From Mycobacterium aquaticum (GTDB lineage: Bacteria > Actinomycetota > Actinomycetes > Mycobacteriales > Mycobacteriaceae), in assembly GCF_002086485.1 (NCBI RefSeq), contig NZ_MVHF01000007.1, positions 62,001-126,000 on the forward strand: a stretch of DNA of 64,000 bases. Reading direction: 5' to 3'. Shown here in pieces: positions 1 to 7,940 of this stretch. The position numbers were made by a program, and so were the translations under genes. Positions within the stretch are counted from its first letter, which is position 1, and the number at the start of each line of letters is the position of its first letter. The notes beneath the pieces are model-generated. The model was not told the DNA's origin and ran no database searches. It saw only the letters and a program-made list of their open reading frames with translations.

Positions 1-759
1 CCGCTTGTGGCGCCGATTCAGGTCCTCGGGGACGTCACGAACGCTGTGGGCGGGGCAGGTGACAACATCGTCGCCGGCCTCAAGTCCGGCAATGCCGAAC
101 AAGTCGCAAATGCCGTCCTCAGCTTCGGGCCGAACCTGGCTCAGGCCGTCATCAATGGTGACAAGCTGGCCGGAGACTACGCTGCCGGTCTGCTCGGGCC
201 CTACGGCATCGCCGCCGGGCTGCTGACCCTCAGGGATCTCGTCGCGCAGGCGATCACGCCCAAGACCACGACACTCGCGCTTCCCGAGGCGAACGTCACC
301 AAGGTGACCGCAGCCAACACCGTGACACTCGATGTGGCCCCGGCCATCGAGGCGCCCAAGGGCAAGCTGACCACCGCGGACGCCGGCGTCAAGGACGCCG
401 GGTTCAAGGATGCAGAGGGTGCGGCGGCGACCTCGGCCACGCCCGGCACAAGCACCGACGCGCAGTCCTCGACGGCTACCGAAACGACGGCGCCGGACAC
501 CGGCACCACGAAGAGCAGCCCGAAGGCGGGTAAGACCGGCACCTCCGCGGCCAAGGCCAACCGGCTCAAGGACGTCAGCGATGGCATCCGCGGTGCGCTC
601 AAGGACGCCGGCAAGGGGCTCAAGGACGCCGTGTCGGGTCTCGGCGGCAAGAGCACCAAAGCAGGCACAACCGGCGGATCCGCCAAGGCCGGCAGCTCGG
701 CGAAGTCCGGCGGCTCAAGCTCGGGCGGTTCCGGCAATGCCGGTGGTGGCAGCGAGTAA
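1..759 (+). CDS. C-terminal part of an Ala/Lys/Gly-rich protein, 5' end outside the window
   Basis: The frame is open from the first base, so the true start probably lies upstream; the GTG at 7 is only an in-window candidate. About 252 residues are visible. The first ~100 are hydrophobic and alanine-rich with the look of a folded or membrane-associated domain (VVGGAGDNIV-like and GLLGPYGIAAGLL stretches). From about residue 115 the protein becomes low complexity: Ala/Thr/Asp/Lys, then a basic KDAGKGLKDAVSGLGG stretch and a Ser/Gly tail. I do not recognise the family; mycobacterial surface proteins often end in tails like this. A strong hairpin follows the stop. Confidence 0.6.
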   Translation, partial: PLVAPIQVLGDVTNAVGGAGDNIVAGLKSGNAEQVANAVLSFGPNLAQAVINGDKLAGDYAAGLLGPYGIAAGLLTLRDLVAQAITPKTTTLALPEANVTKVTAANTVTLDVAPAIEAPKGKLTTADAGVKDAGFKDAEGAAATSATPGTSTDAQSSTATETTAPDTGTTKSSPKAGKTGTSAAKANRLKDVSDGIRGALKDAGKGLKDAVSGLGGKSTKAGTTGGSAKAGSSAKSGGSSSGGSGNAGGGSE

Positions 760-771
760 CCCATGAGACCG

Positions 772-817
772 CAGTGGCCCCGTCCAGCCCGCTCGCTGTC
801 GCTGGACGGGGCCACTG
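772..817. terminator. Bidirectional hairpin terminator
   Basis: A perfect 17-bp inverted repeat (arms 772-788 and 801-817, CAGTGGCCCCGTCCAGC and its complement) with a 12-nt loop lies between two convergent genes ending at 759 and 838. No U-tract follows, which is usual for mycobacterial terminators. Confidence 0.85.
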
Positions 818-837
818 TCGTCGGTAGCACTCAGCCG

Positions 838-1917
838 TCAGTAGAACTCAACGGTGTCAACGGGATTGCGCAGCGGCCGGCCGTCGAGGAGCCTGCCGGC
901 GTTGTCGGCGAACAGATCGGCGATCAGTCGGTCCTCGGCCGAGTTCAGCGCGGCGGTGTGCGGGCTGATCAACACCTTCGGATCGCTCCACAACGGACTG
1001 TCGGCAGGCAGAGGTTCGACCGCGAACACGTCGAGCGCGGCGAACCCGACCTGGCCATCGCGCAGGGCGGCAATCAGTGCCTGCTCATCGATCACGGTGC
1101 CCCGGCCGATGCTGACCAGCGTGAACCCGGGCTTTGCGGCCCGCAATACCTTCTCGTCGACGAGCCCGTCGGTGGCGGCGGTGCCAGGCAGGCTCACCAC
1201 GATCCCGTCGACGTCGGCAGCGGCCTGCGCGAGATCGTCGGGGTGGACGATCTCGTCGACACCGTCGACCGGCGTGCCTGAACGGCTGGTGCCGACGACG
1301 GTGACCCCCAGCGCCGAGAGCTTGGCCGCGACTGCCTTGCCGATGCCGCCCAGGCCGACCAACAGCACGCGCTGCTGACTGAGCAATCCCATCTCCCACC
1401 GGCCGGCCCACTCCCGCTCGGCCTGGTGGGCCAAGAGCTTCGGCAGGGTCTTGGCCCCGGCCAGCAGACCGAACAGGGCGTACTCCGCCAACGGCTCGGC
1501 GTGCACCCCGGCTGAGGTGGTGAACCGGATCCGGGCCAGTTGGTCGTCGGTGAGTTGCGCAGCCTTGATCTGAGCGCCGCCTCCTGCCGCCATGGTGTGT
1601 ACCCACAGCAGCTCCGGATTGTGCTCGACCGTGCGCTTGAGCGCGGCCGGGTTCTCCTCGGGCACGCCGTAGAGAGCCTGCGCGGAATCGACGAGCTCGT
1701 CGAAGGCGTGTTGCTGTTCCGGGGTGCGGCGGAAAGCGGGGTCGCCGACGTGGTCACCCGGGAACCGCTGCGGGGGAAGCAGCGTCTGGTCCCGGATGAA
1801 GTCGACGCGCGGTTCGCGCCGGACGATCCGTTCGATCAGCTCCTCACTGATGGGTGTCGAGGCCACCACCCGGAGCCGGCTGGGCCTGGCGGCGGTACGT
1901 TCGGTTGGTTCGGTCAT
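838..1917 (-). CDS. D-isomer-specific 2-hydroxyacid dehydrogenase, NAD-binding
   Basis: The 359-residue protein belongs to the D-2-hydroxyacid dehydrogenase family, which reduces 2-keto acids or oxidises D-2-hydroxy acids with NAD(P)H. The Rossmann motif GLGGIG is near residue 188. The family's catalytic residues are recognisable: Arg in SIGRGTVID, Glu in FAVEPLP and His in SPHTAAL. The N-terminal ~100 residues are longer and less conserved than in classic members, so the substrate is unknown. The gene converges on the preceding partial gene and diverges from the kinase gene at 2075, with about 157 bp between starts. Confidence 0.88.
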   Translation of the reverse strand: MTEPTERTAARPSRLRVVASTPISEELIERIVRREPRVDFIRDQTLLPPQRFPGDHVGDPAFRRTPEQQHAFDELVDSAQALYGVPEENPAALKRTVEHNPELLWVHTMAAGGGAQIKAAQLTDDQLARIRFTTSAGVHAEPLAEYALFGLLAGAKTLPKLLAHQAEREWAGRWEMGLLSQQRVLLVGLGGIGKAVAAKLSALGVTVVGTSRSGTPVDGVDEIVHPDDLAQAAADVDGIVVSLPGTAATDGLVDEKVLRAAKPGFTLVSIGRGTVIDEQALIAALRDGQVGFAALDVFAVEPLPADSPLWSDPKVLISPHTAALNSAEDRLIADLFADNAGRLLDGRPLRNPVDTVEFY

Positions 1918-2074
1918 CGAGATCCCTACTGTGTTTCCGGCACTTCGAACAACATTCGGGTCTCATACTGCCTGTATGGGCGCCGTCACTGCGCGCTCAG
2001 TGCGGCAAACAACCGCACCGTCCGGCCGCGACAGCGATACTGCGTCTGTATCCGAGAGAGCAAGGGGATCAGCA

Positions 2075-3529
2075 GTGAACGCGCGCGTCGGTACCGCCTT
2101 CGGCAAGTACTCCATCACGCGTGTGCTCGGCAAGGGCGGGATGGGGGAGGTGTACGAGGCGTATGACACCGAGAAGGGACGAACGGTCGCTCTGAAAATC
2201 CTCGCCGACGAGTACTCCCACGACGTCACGTTCCGGACCCGCTTCCAGCGGGAGTCCCACGCAGCGGCCGTTCTGCAGGAGCCGCACGTCATCCCGATCC
2301 ACGACTGGGGCGAGATCGACGGCAGCCTCTACATAGACATGCGGCTGGTGCAGGGCCAGACGCTGTCCGAGCTCATCGCCACCGGCCCGCTCGCACCGGC
2401 CAGAGCAGTGAACATCGTCGGTCAGATCGCCGCCGCGCTCGATGCGGCCCACGCCGAAGGCTTGATCCACCGCGACATCAAGCCGCAGAACATCATCGTC
2501 ACCCCGGCCGACTTCGCCTACCTCGTCGACTTCGGTATCGCCGAGACCCGCGGGGACAGCCGGTTGACGACCGCGGGAACCCGGATCGGAACGCTGAATT
2601 ACATGGCGCCCGAGCGGTTTACCGGCCAGCTGATCACCGCGGCAGTGGACTCGTACGCCTTGGCATGCGTGCTATACGAGGCGCTCACCGGCGAAACCCC
2701 GTTCGCGTCCGACAGTCAGGAGAGCCTCTTCGCAGCCCACCTGTCTGCGCCGCCGCCGCGGCCCAGCGTGGCCAACCCTCTGGTGCCCAGCGCATTTGAC
2801 GACGTGGTGGCCCGCGGCATGGCCAAGGACCCCGATGACCGGTTCGGGACGGCAGGCGGTCTGGCCCGCGCCGCGCAGCGCGCCCTGCAGGGCGGGGGAG
2901 GCGCCACGTCACGCACCGGTGGTGCAACCGGATCGCAAGGGCGCTATGCGGCAACTGTTGTCACCGAGGCGCCCGACCCGACGAGGGACCTACCGGTACC
3001 CGCGCCGCGTGATCCCGACGCGCATCGTCGGTCCCGCAGCTGGGTGTTGCCGACGGTGCTCGCGATTGCCGCAGCGCTGATTGTCGGCGCCATCGGGATT
3101 GTGATCGGCATGCTCGCGAACAACCTGGGGCAGCCGGCCGGGCCTGCCGCCGCGACGTCCACGGCGGGTCCGTCGCCGGGAGGCCCGCTGCCGCCGCTGG
3201 TTACGGGGCCGGATCAGAGCGCCTTGCATCAGTCGTGCGATCAGGGCTTCACGGCGACCACCGTAACCGGGTTCGGCAGCCGCGCCGGACGCGGAACACC
3301 GGAAACCTCATGCCTTTTCACCAACAGTGTGCTCACGTCGTACTGGGCCGAGTACGGCAACGCGAGTCCGTTGCCGCGCGCGGTGTCGGCGCCCGGCGCA
3401 GTCGACTGCAGCAAGGTGCCGGGAGCGCTGTGCGACGGCGCGAACTTCCTCATGCACTGCCAGCAATTTCCCGGCGACAGCTGGATCACCTGCACAGGCG
3501 GCAAGAACGCCCGCGTCTATCTGTGGTGA
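2075..3529 (+). CDS. Transmembrane Ser/Thr protein kinase (Pkn family) with Cys-rich extracellular domain
   Basis: Eukaryotic-type kinase of 484 residues. Visible motifs are the Gly loop GKGGMG (19-24), ATP-site Lys41 (VALK), HRD at 132-134, DFG at 152-154 and APE at 178-180. A Pro/Arg-rich linker leads to one membrane helix (about 322-346), then a ~130-residue outer domain with six or more cysteines, suggesting disulphides and a sensor role as in PknH/PknF-type kinases. The GTG at 2075 was chosen because an AAGGGG ribosome site precedes it and the kinase domain begins at once; the frame upstream lacks kinase features. Its 3' end overlaps by 13 bp the convergent EmbR-like gene, so the two probably form a kinase-FHA substrate pair, like pknH-embR in M. 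tuberculosis. Confidence 0.9.
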   Translation: MNARVGTAFGKYSITRVLGKGGMGEVYEAYDTEKGRTVALKILADEYSHDVTFRTRFQRESHAAAVLQEPHVIPIHDWGEIDGSLYIDMRLVQGQTLSELIATGPLAPARAVNIVGQIAAALDAAHAEGLIHRDIKPQNIIVTPADFAYLVDFGIAETRGDSRLTTAGTRIGTLNYMAPERFTGQLITAAVDSYALACVLYEALTGETPFASDSQESLFAAHLSAPPPRPSVANPLVPSAFDDVVARGMAKDPDDRFGTAGGLARAAQRALQGGGGATSRTGGATGSQGRYAATVVTEAPDPTRDLPVPAPRDPDAHRRSRSWVLPTVLAIAAALIVGAIGIVIGMLANNLGQPAGPAAATSTAGPSPGGPLPPLVTGPDQSALHQSCDQGFTATTVTGFGSRAGRGTPETSCLFTNSVLTSYWAEYGNASPLPRAVSAPGAVDCSKVPGALCDGANFLMHCQQFPGDSWITCTGGKNARVYLW

Positions 3530-4653
3530 TGGCCGGGGACGCTGTCGATTTCGAAGGTGAACCGGTAGCCGCAGATCCGGATGTGGTCGCCATGGCTGAG
3601 GGTTGCGCTCGGGCGTAGGCGTTGGTGCTGCACCTCGATACCGTTGGCCGACCTCAGGTCGGTGATCACGAAACTGCTTCCGGTGTCGATGATCACCGCG
3701 TGGTGGCGGCTGACGTCGACGTCGTCGAGCACGATGTCGTTGTCGGGCAGGCGCCCGATCCGCGTGGCCGCCGGCCGCAGCGGGTACCGCCGCCCGGCGG
3801 CATCGCGTAACGCGGCGACCCCGACCCCCGGCCCATCCGTGGGACGACCACCGCTGACGGTCCGGACGGCGGTCGCCATGGCGGCCTGTCTGATGTCGAG
3901 ACGTTCCTGCCGCAGGATGCGTGCGTGCAGCGCACTCAGAGTGGGCCCGGGGTCGATGCCCAGGTCTTCGGCCAGCACAGTCTTGAGCCGCCGGTACGCG
4001 TCGAGGGCGTCGGACTGCCGTTCCGCGGCGTAATACGCGGTCATCAGTTGTGCCCACACCGGTTCGCGGTAAGGGTGTTCGGCGGCAAGCTCTTCCAAGT
4101 CTCTGATCACGGTCGCGGCGCGCCCGCAGGCGATCTCGGCTTCGGCGCGGCTGGTCTGCACCAGGACGAGGTCTTCCGCGAGTGCGGCGGCAAAGGTGTC
4201 GGCGAACGTGAACGCACGTAGATCATCCAGGGCAGGTCCGCGCCATTGCGCCAGAGCCGCCGACAGATGCGTGGTGGCCTGCTCGAATCGCCCGTCCGCC
4301 GCCGCCCGCAGACCTGCTGTCTTTTCGATGACGAATCGATCGAGATCGCAGTCACCCGCGGCCACCGAGAGCCGGTATCCCGGTGCCGCGCTGGCCAACA
4401 CCGATGAAGACCCGCTGCCCAGCAGGCGGCGCAGGTTGGACACGTGCGTGTGCACCGTCGCGCGGGCCGCGGGCACCGGGTTCTGATCCCAGACGGCGTC
4501 GATCAGTGCATCCATGCTGATCACCCGGTTGCGGTTGATCAGAAGGACGGCCAGGACAGCCCGCTGCTTCGGGGTGCCCAGCGCCGCGGGTGTCCCGTCG
4601 ACCGTCAACTGCAATGGTCCCAGCAGGCCGAACCCGAGTCGAGTTGTCCCCAT
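3517..4653 (-). CDS. EmbR-like transcriptional regulator (OmpR-type DNA-binding, BTAD, FHA)
   Basis: A 378-residue SARP-type regulator closely resembling M. tuberculosis EmbR as I recall it. The order is a winged-helix DNA-binding domain (1-95, with the TPKQRAVLAVLLINRNR start), a BTAD helical domain (100-250, LGIDPGPTLSALHARIL) and a C-terminal FHA domain (about 280-370). The FHA phosphothreonine-binding residues are present: GR in RIGRLPDND, SRHH, and NG in SANGIEV. EmbR is activated when PknH phosphorylates it and it binds phosphothreonine; the kinase gene converging from 2075 is the obvious partner. The ATG at 4653 gives an EmbR-like N terminus; further in-frame ATGs upstream (4689, 4704) would add a non-conserved extension. 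It is divergent from the operon starting at 4742. It could be a paralog rather than embR itself. Confidence 0.9.
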   Translation of the reverse strand: MGTTRLGFGLLGPLQLTVDGTPAALGTPKQRAVLAVLLINRNRVISMDALIDAVWDQNPVPAARATVHTHVSNLRRLLGSGSSSVLASAAPGYRLSVAAGDCDLDRFVIEKTAGLRAAADGRFEQATTHLSAALAQWRGPALDDLRAFTFADTFAAALAEDLVLVQTSRAEAEIACGRAATVIRDLEELAAEHPYREPVWAQLMTAYYAAERQSDALDAYRRLKTVLAEDLGIDPGPTLSALHARILRQERLDIRQAAMATAVRTVSGGRPTDGPGVGVAALRDAAGRRYPLRPAATRIGRLPDNDIVLDDVDVSRHHAVIIDTGSSFVITDLRSANGIEVQHQRLRPSATLSHGDHIRICGYRFTFEIDSVPGHHHR

Positions 4654-4698
4654 CGCGCTTTCGCACCCTCCAGCCGGTCGACGAGACATCCTTGTGTG

Positions 4699-4735
4699 GT
4701 TCATTGAGAATCCCACAAGGGCGGCCCCGCACCCT
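4699..4735 (+). promoter_or_regulatory. Upstream element, copy 1 (promoter/operator of the fusion gene)
   Basis: A 37-nt block starting GTTCATTGAG and ending near CACCCT lies just before the ATG at 4742. The same block recurs at 7426-7462 with 30 of 37 positions identical and no gap, and in both places its first T is 42 nt before the ATG. If translation is leaderless, TTGAG would sit at about -38 to -34 and CA.CCT at the -10 position. It may be an EmbR-like regulator site or an alternative-sigma promoter; which of these is inference. Confidence 0.7.
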
Positions 4736-4741
4736 GGCGGC

Positions 4742-6682
4742 ATGACTACCATCGCGCCCCAGCCGATCCGGCAAGACCCACTCGCCGGGCTGGCATCCAT
4801 GTTCGACACGCTGGCGGCCGCCGCCGTCGGTGGCAATGTTCCCGACGCCGAGGTGTTGACCCGCGTCGCTCAGGCCCGCCCCGAATTGGCCGCTGCGGCG
4901 CTGACCGCACAGCCCGGCGAGCCATACTCCCGCTTGGTCCTGCGGGTCGATGACGAGGTCGAGATCATGCTCGCCCGTTGGCACCCGGGGCAGCGTTGCG
5001 CACCCCACGATCACGGTGGTGCAGGAGGTTTCGTGATTCTCCTCGAGGGCACGTTCGTGGAGCGGCGATTCGACTGGGACGGTGAGGACCTCGTCGTCAC
5101 CCACAGCGACACGCTGCCGGCAGGCGCGGTCACCAGCATCACCAGCGAGGTGATCCACGACATGATGGCTCCCGACGGCGGGTTGAGCCTGCATCTGTAC
5201 AGCCCGCCGGCCAACAGCATGCGGGTATTCGATCTGGAGCGTCGCGAGGTACTCGAGCTCGTCGGCAACTACGGAGCCTGGATCCCGCAAGGAGACCATG
5301 CCCGGATCCCGTTCGCACGGGTGGCACCTGCACGCCACGCGCCGCCGGTCATCTGGGTGGCGCACACCACCGCCTACCGCGGCGGCTCGGCGGAGTTCGC
5401 GACGGCCGCGGCCACCATGGCCCGAGAGTTGGCTGCAGCGAATCCGGAGGCCGACGTCGTGGTCGCGGGCCTGAATCGCAAGGCCGACTTCATCAGTGCG
5501 ATGACCCGGTTGGCCGACACCGGCCGGGAGATCAGAGAGTTGCACTTGATCAGCCACTCCGGGATGTACGGGCCGATGTTCGGCTCGACGCAATGGCCCG
5601 AGCAGTTCTCGCCGCACGAGTGGCGGACCATGACCATACCGTTCAGCGCCACCGGGCGGGCGTATTTCCACGCCTGCCGGACGGCGCGCTGGTTCGCCCC
5701 GTTTTTCGCCGATGTCTTCGGGGTGGCGACTTTCGGGAACCGCGACTACACCACGGTGTCCGCGCGCCGCGACCGGTTCGCGTGGGCCGGCCGGCAACCC
5801 GAGACGCGTCAGAATCTCTATCTGATCGACACTCCCGGGCACAAGTCGCACGGCTGGACCGGTTCGGTCCGCAAGTATCTCGGCGCGGCGGCGCGGCCGC
5901 CGGTGCAGTGCGACCCGGCCGGGGGATTCGCTGTGAACCAGTCGGCGGGCACCTACGATCCGGTCGCCGAGCTGTACGACCGTGCCTACGTGGACATCAG
6001 GGTCCGCGGCGCCGAGTGGCGATGGGTCGCGCAGCGTGCCGCACAGGTGCGGGCCCAGCTCGGCCGCGGTCTGCGGGTGCTGGAAATCGGTTGTGGCACT
6101 GGCGCTCTCCTGCGGGCCCTGGACGATGACGGCTTGATCGATTTCGCGGTCGGGGTGGACAGCTCGGCCCCGATGCTGGCCCGGGCCCGCGAGCGCAGCC
6201 AGGACAGTCGTCGGTTACGTTTCCTGCAGGTGCACAGCCCCGCGCTGGATGTTCCCGACGACCAGTTCGACGTGGTCATCTCGTTCCTGTCCTTCCGGTA
6301 TCTGGACTGGGATCCGGTGATGGCCGAGATCCGCCGGGTGCTCGCCCCGGGCGGGCGGCTGTGGGTTGTCGACATGGTGGCCCAGCCGGTGCGGATGAAG
6401 GAGTTGGGCGTCTTGGCCCGCTCCGCACTGGCGCACCTGCGCACCCGGCGTACCCGACCACGGTTCGCCGCGGATCTGGCCGCCCTGACCTCACATCCGG
6501 ACTGGTTGAAGATGCTGGCGCGCAATCCGATTCGCGCTGAGCACGAATACCGTTGGTACTTCGCCAGCCGGTTCCCCGGAACCGGGTTGGATCTGCTGAC
6601 GGCCACATCCACTCAACGCGTGGTGGCCTTCGACTCCGGACCGCTTCCCAAGGGGTGCACCGCCCCGCTCACGTACCCGTGA
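4742..6682 (+). CDS. Three-domain fusion: cysteine-dioxygenase-like cupin, putative caspase-like domain, SAM methyltransferase
   Basis: 646 residues. Residues 1-195 form a cysteine-dioxygenase-type cupin with iron ligands His89 and His91 (CAPHDHGGAGG) and His139, and the LHLYSPP strand at 150-156. Residues 203-345 look like a caspase/CHAT-fold domain: an alpha/beta start (VIWVAHTTAYRGG), then LISHSG with His272 and FHACR with Cys312 as a possible His-Cys dyad; this assignment is tentative. Residues 400-640 are a class I methyltransferase (LEIGCGTG at 447-454, VGVDSS, LAPGGRLWVVD). The ATG at 4742 immediately follows the conserved upstream element. The stop overlaps the next gene's GTG, so the two are translationally coupled. 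The substrates are unknown; the combination suggests modification of a sulfur-containing or amino-acid-derived molecule. Confidence 0.8.
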   Translation: MTTIAPQPIRQDPLAGLASMFDTLAAAAVGGNVPDAEVLTRVAQARPELAAAALTAQPGEPYSRLVLRVDDEVEIMLARWHPGQRCAPHDHGGAGGFVILLEGTFVERRFDWDGEDLVVTHSDTLPAGAVTSITSEVIHDMMAPDGGLSLHLYSPPANSMRVFDLERREVLELVGNYGAWIPQGDHARIPFARVAPARHAPPVIWVAHTTAYRGGSAEFATAAATMARELAAANPEADVVVAGLNRKADFISAMTRLADTGREIRELHLISHSGMYGPMFGSTQWPEQFSPHEWRTMTIPFSATGRAYFHACRTARWFAPFFADVFGVATFGNRDYTTVSARRDRFAWAGRQPETRQNLYLIDTPGHKSHGWTGSVRKYLGAAARPPVQCDPAGGFAVNQSAGTYDPVAELYDRAYVDIRVRGAEWRWVAQRAAQVRAQLGRGLRVLEIGCGTGALLRALDDDGLIDFAVGVDSSAPMLARARERSQDSRRLRFLQVHSPALDVPDDQFDVVISFLSFRYLDWDPVMAEIRRVLAPGGRLWVVDMVAQPVRMKELGVLARSALAHLRTRRTRPRFAADLAALTSHPDWLKMLARNPIRAEHEYRWYFASRFPGTGLDLLTATSTQRVVAFDSGPLPKGCTAPLTYP

Positions 6683-7434
6683 ACGCATGTCTTGGCATCG
6701 TCGACTGGGGCGTCGGCGGTGTCGGGCTGGTGCGGGCCTTGGACGAACTGGCACCCGGTCTTGACGTGCTGTACTGGTCCGACACCGGCGTCACGCCGTA
6801 CGGCCGGATGCACACCGGCGAACTGGTCGCACGGCTCACCGCGGTGGTCACCGCCCTCGCGCGCCGCGGCGCCACCGAAGTGGTGCTGGCCTGCAATGCC
6901 GCCAGCACGGTCACGGCACGGCTGAGGTCGGTGCCGGTCCCGGTGGAAGGCATCATCGGGCACGGCGTGGCCTCGGTTCCCGAGGAGATCCGCGGCCCCA
7001 TCGGCGTGGTGGGCGGGCGTCGCACCATCGCCAGCGGGTGCTACCGGCGCGGGCTGGCTCGGCCCGGCCGGGTGGTGCTGTCACGGGTCGCCCAGCCGCT
7101 CTCGGCGCACATCGAAGCGGGACGACTGGGGTCCCCGCAATTCCTCGCCGACCTGAGGGGGATCGTCGCGCCGCTGCGCCACGTGCAGGCCCTGATATTG
7201 GCCTGCACGCACTATCCGGCTGCGACCCCGTGGTTCTCGGCCGTGCTCGGGGACATCATGCTTCTCGATCCTGCCGAGCGCTTCGCCGCTGCCGTGGCTC
7301 AGCGTCACCCACAAGCCCGCGGCACTACCCGGCGGGCTGCCCGCACCTACCTCACCACCGGCGATCCCGACGCCATGCGCCGCGCAGCGGCCACCGCCTG
7401 GGCCACCGACCTGCTGGCCGCGAGAGTTCATTGA
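6679..7434 (+). CDS. Aspartate/glutamate racemase family protein (MurI-like)
   Basis: A 251-residue protein of the cofactor-independent Asp/Glu racemase fold. It opens with GIVDWGVGGVGLVRAL, which corresponds to the substrate loop of MurI, and carries both catalytic cysteines in their usual contexts, ACNAAST and ACTHYP. The GTG start at 6679 overlaps the upstream stop (GTGA), so it is co-translated with the fusion gene. It has no cell-wall gene neighbours and differs from MurI at the conserved DSGVGG start (DWGVGG), so a dedicated role within this operon is more likely than peptidoglycan D-glutamate supply. Its stop codon lies inside the upstream element of the next gene. Confidence 0.8.
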   Translation: MNACLGIVDWGVGGVGLVRALDELAPGLDVLYWSDTGVTPYGRMHTGELVARLTAVVTALARRGATEVVLACNAASTVTARLRSVPVPVEGIIGHGVASVPEEIRGPIGVVGGRRTIASGCYRRGLARPGRVVLSRVAQPLSAHIEAGRLGSPQFLADLRGIVAPLRHVQALILACTHYPAATPWFSAVLGDIMLLDPAERFAAAVAQRHPQARGTTRRAARTYLTTGDPDAMRRAAATAWATDLLAARVH

Positions 7435-7462
7435 GGATTCCGCAAGGCGCGCCCCGCAGCCT
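7426..7462 (+). promoter_or_regulatory. Upstream element, copy 2 (promoter/operator of the secreted-protein gene)
   Basis: Second copy of the 37-nt block described at 4699-4735, beginning GTTCATTGAG and overlapping the racemase stop codon. It lies at exactly the same distance from the ATG at 7469 as copy 1 does from 4742. The shared spacing argues for function and co-regulation of the two transcripts. Confidence 0.7.
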
Positions 7463-7468
7463 TAGCCC

Positions 7469-7906
7469 ATGACCACAGTTTGGCGCCACATCGCACTCGC
7501 CGCCGGCGCGGCCTGCCTCGCTTTTCCGGCAACCGCCCAGGCCTGCCCGGCAGCGTCCACGTTCATCACGCCGTCGGGCAACATCATGTGCCTGGTGTCG
7601 ACCAGCTTCGACGGCACCAACGGGGCCGAATGCGAAATCCGTGACTACAGCTACACCCCGCCTCAAAAACCCGCCGACTGCCACCTCGGCTGGGGCGACC
7701 GCATCAGCATCAAGCAGGGCAGTGCTCCCGTCGTGCATTGCCACGGCGACACCAACTTCGCCCCCGGACTGCCGACGCTGGCCTACGGCCAAAGCCGTTC
7801 GGCGGGGCCCATCGTCTGCCACAGTGAACCGGCGCGGATGACATGCACCGACAACAGCACCGGACATTATCTGCGGCTGTCCCGTGAGTCGCTCGAGCTC
7901 GGCTGA
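7469..7906 (+). CDS. Small secreted Cys-rich protein (DUF6636-like)
   Basis: 145 residues with a signal peptide (charged start, hydrophobic core, cleavage after the ATAQA region near residue 25). The mature part has about eight cysteines and the pattern ITPSGNIMCLVS...CEIRDYSYTPPQKPADC, which I associate with the DUF6636 family of actinobacterial exported proteins of unknown function. Conserved Cys spacing suggests disulphides outside the membrane. It carries its own copy of the operon's upstream element, so it is probably expressed together with the fusion protein and racemase although it may be a separate transcript. Confidence 0.75.
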   Translation: MTTVWRHIALAAGAACLAFPATAQACPAASTFITPSGNIMCLVSTSFDGTNGAECEIRDYSYTPPQKPADCHLGWGDRISIKQGSAPVVHCHGDTNFAPGLPTLAYGQSRSAGPIVCHSEPARMTCTDNSTGHYLRLSRESLELG

Positions 7907-7940
7907 GTCAGTTGGCTGACCGGAGAGAGGAATACCTGCG

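Noticed and set aside
4352..5851. 499-codon minus-strand frame
   Set aside because: It crosses both the EmbR-like gene and the fusion gene out of frame and lacks any recognisable domain.
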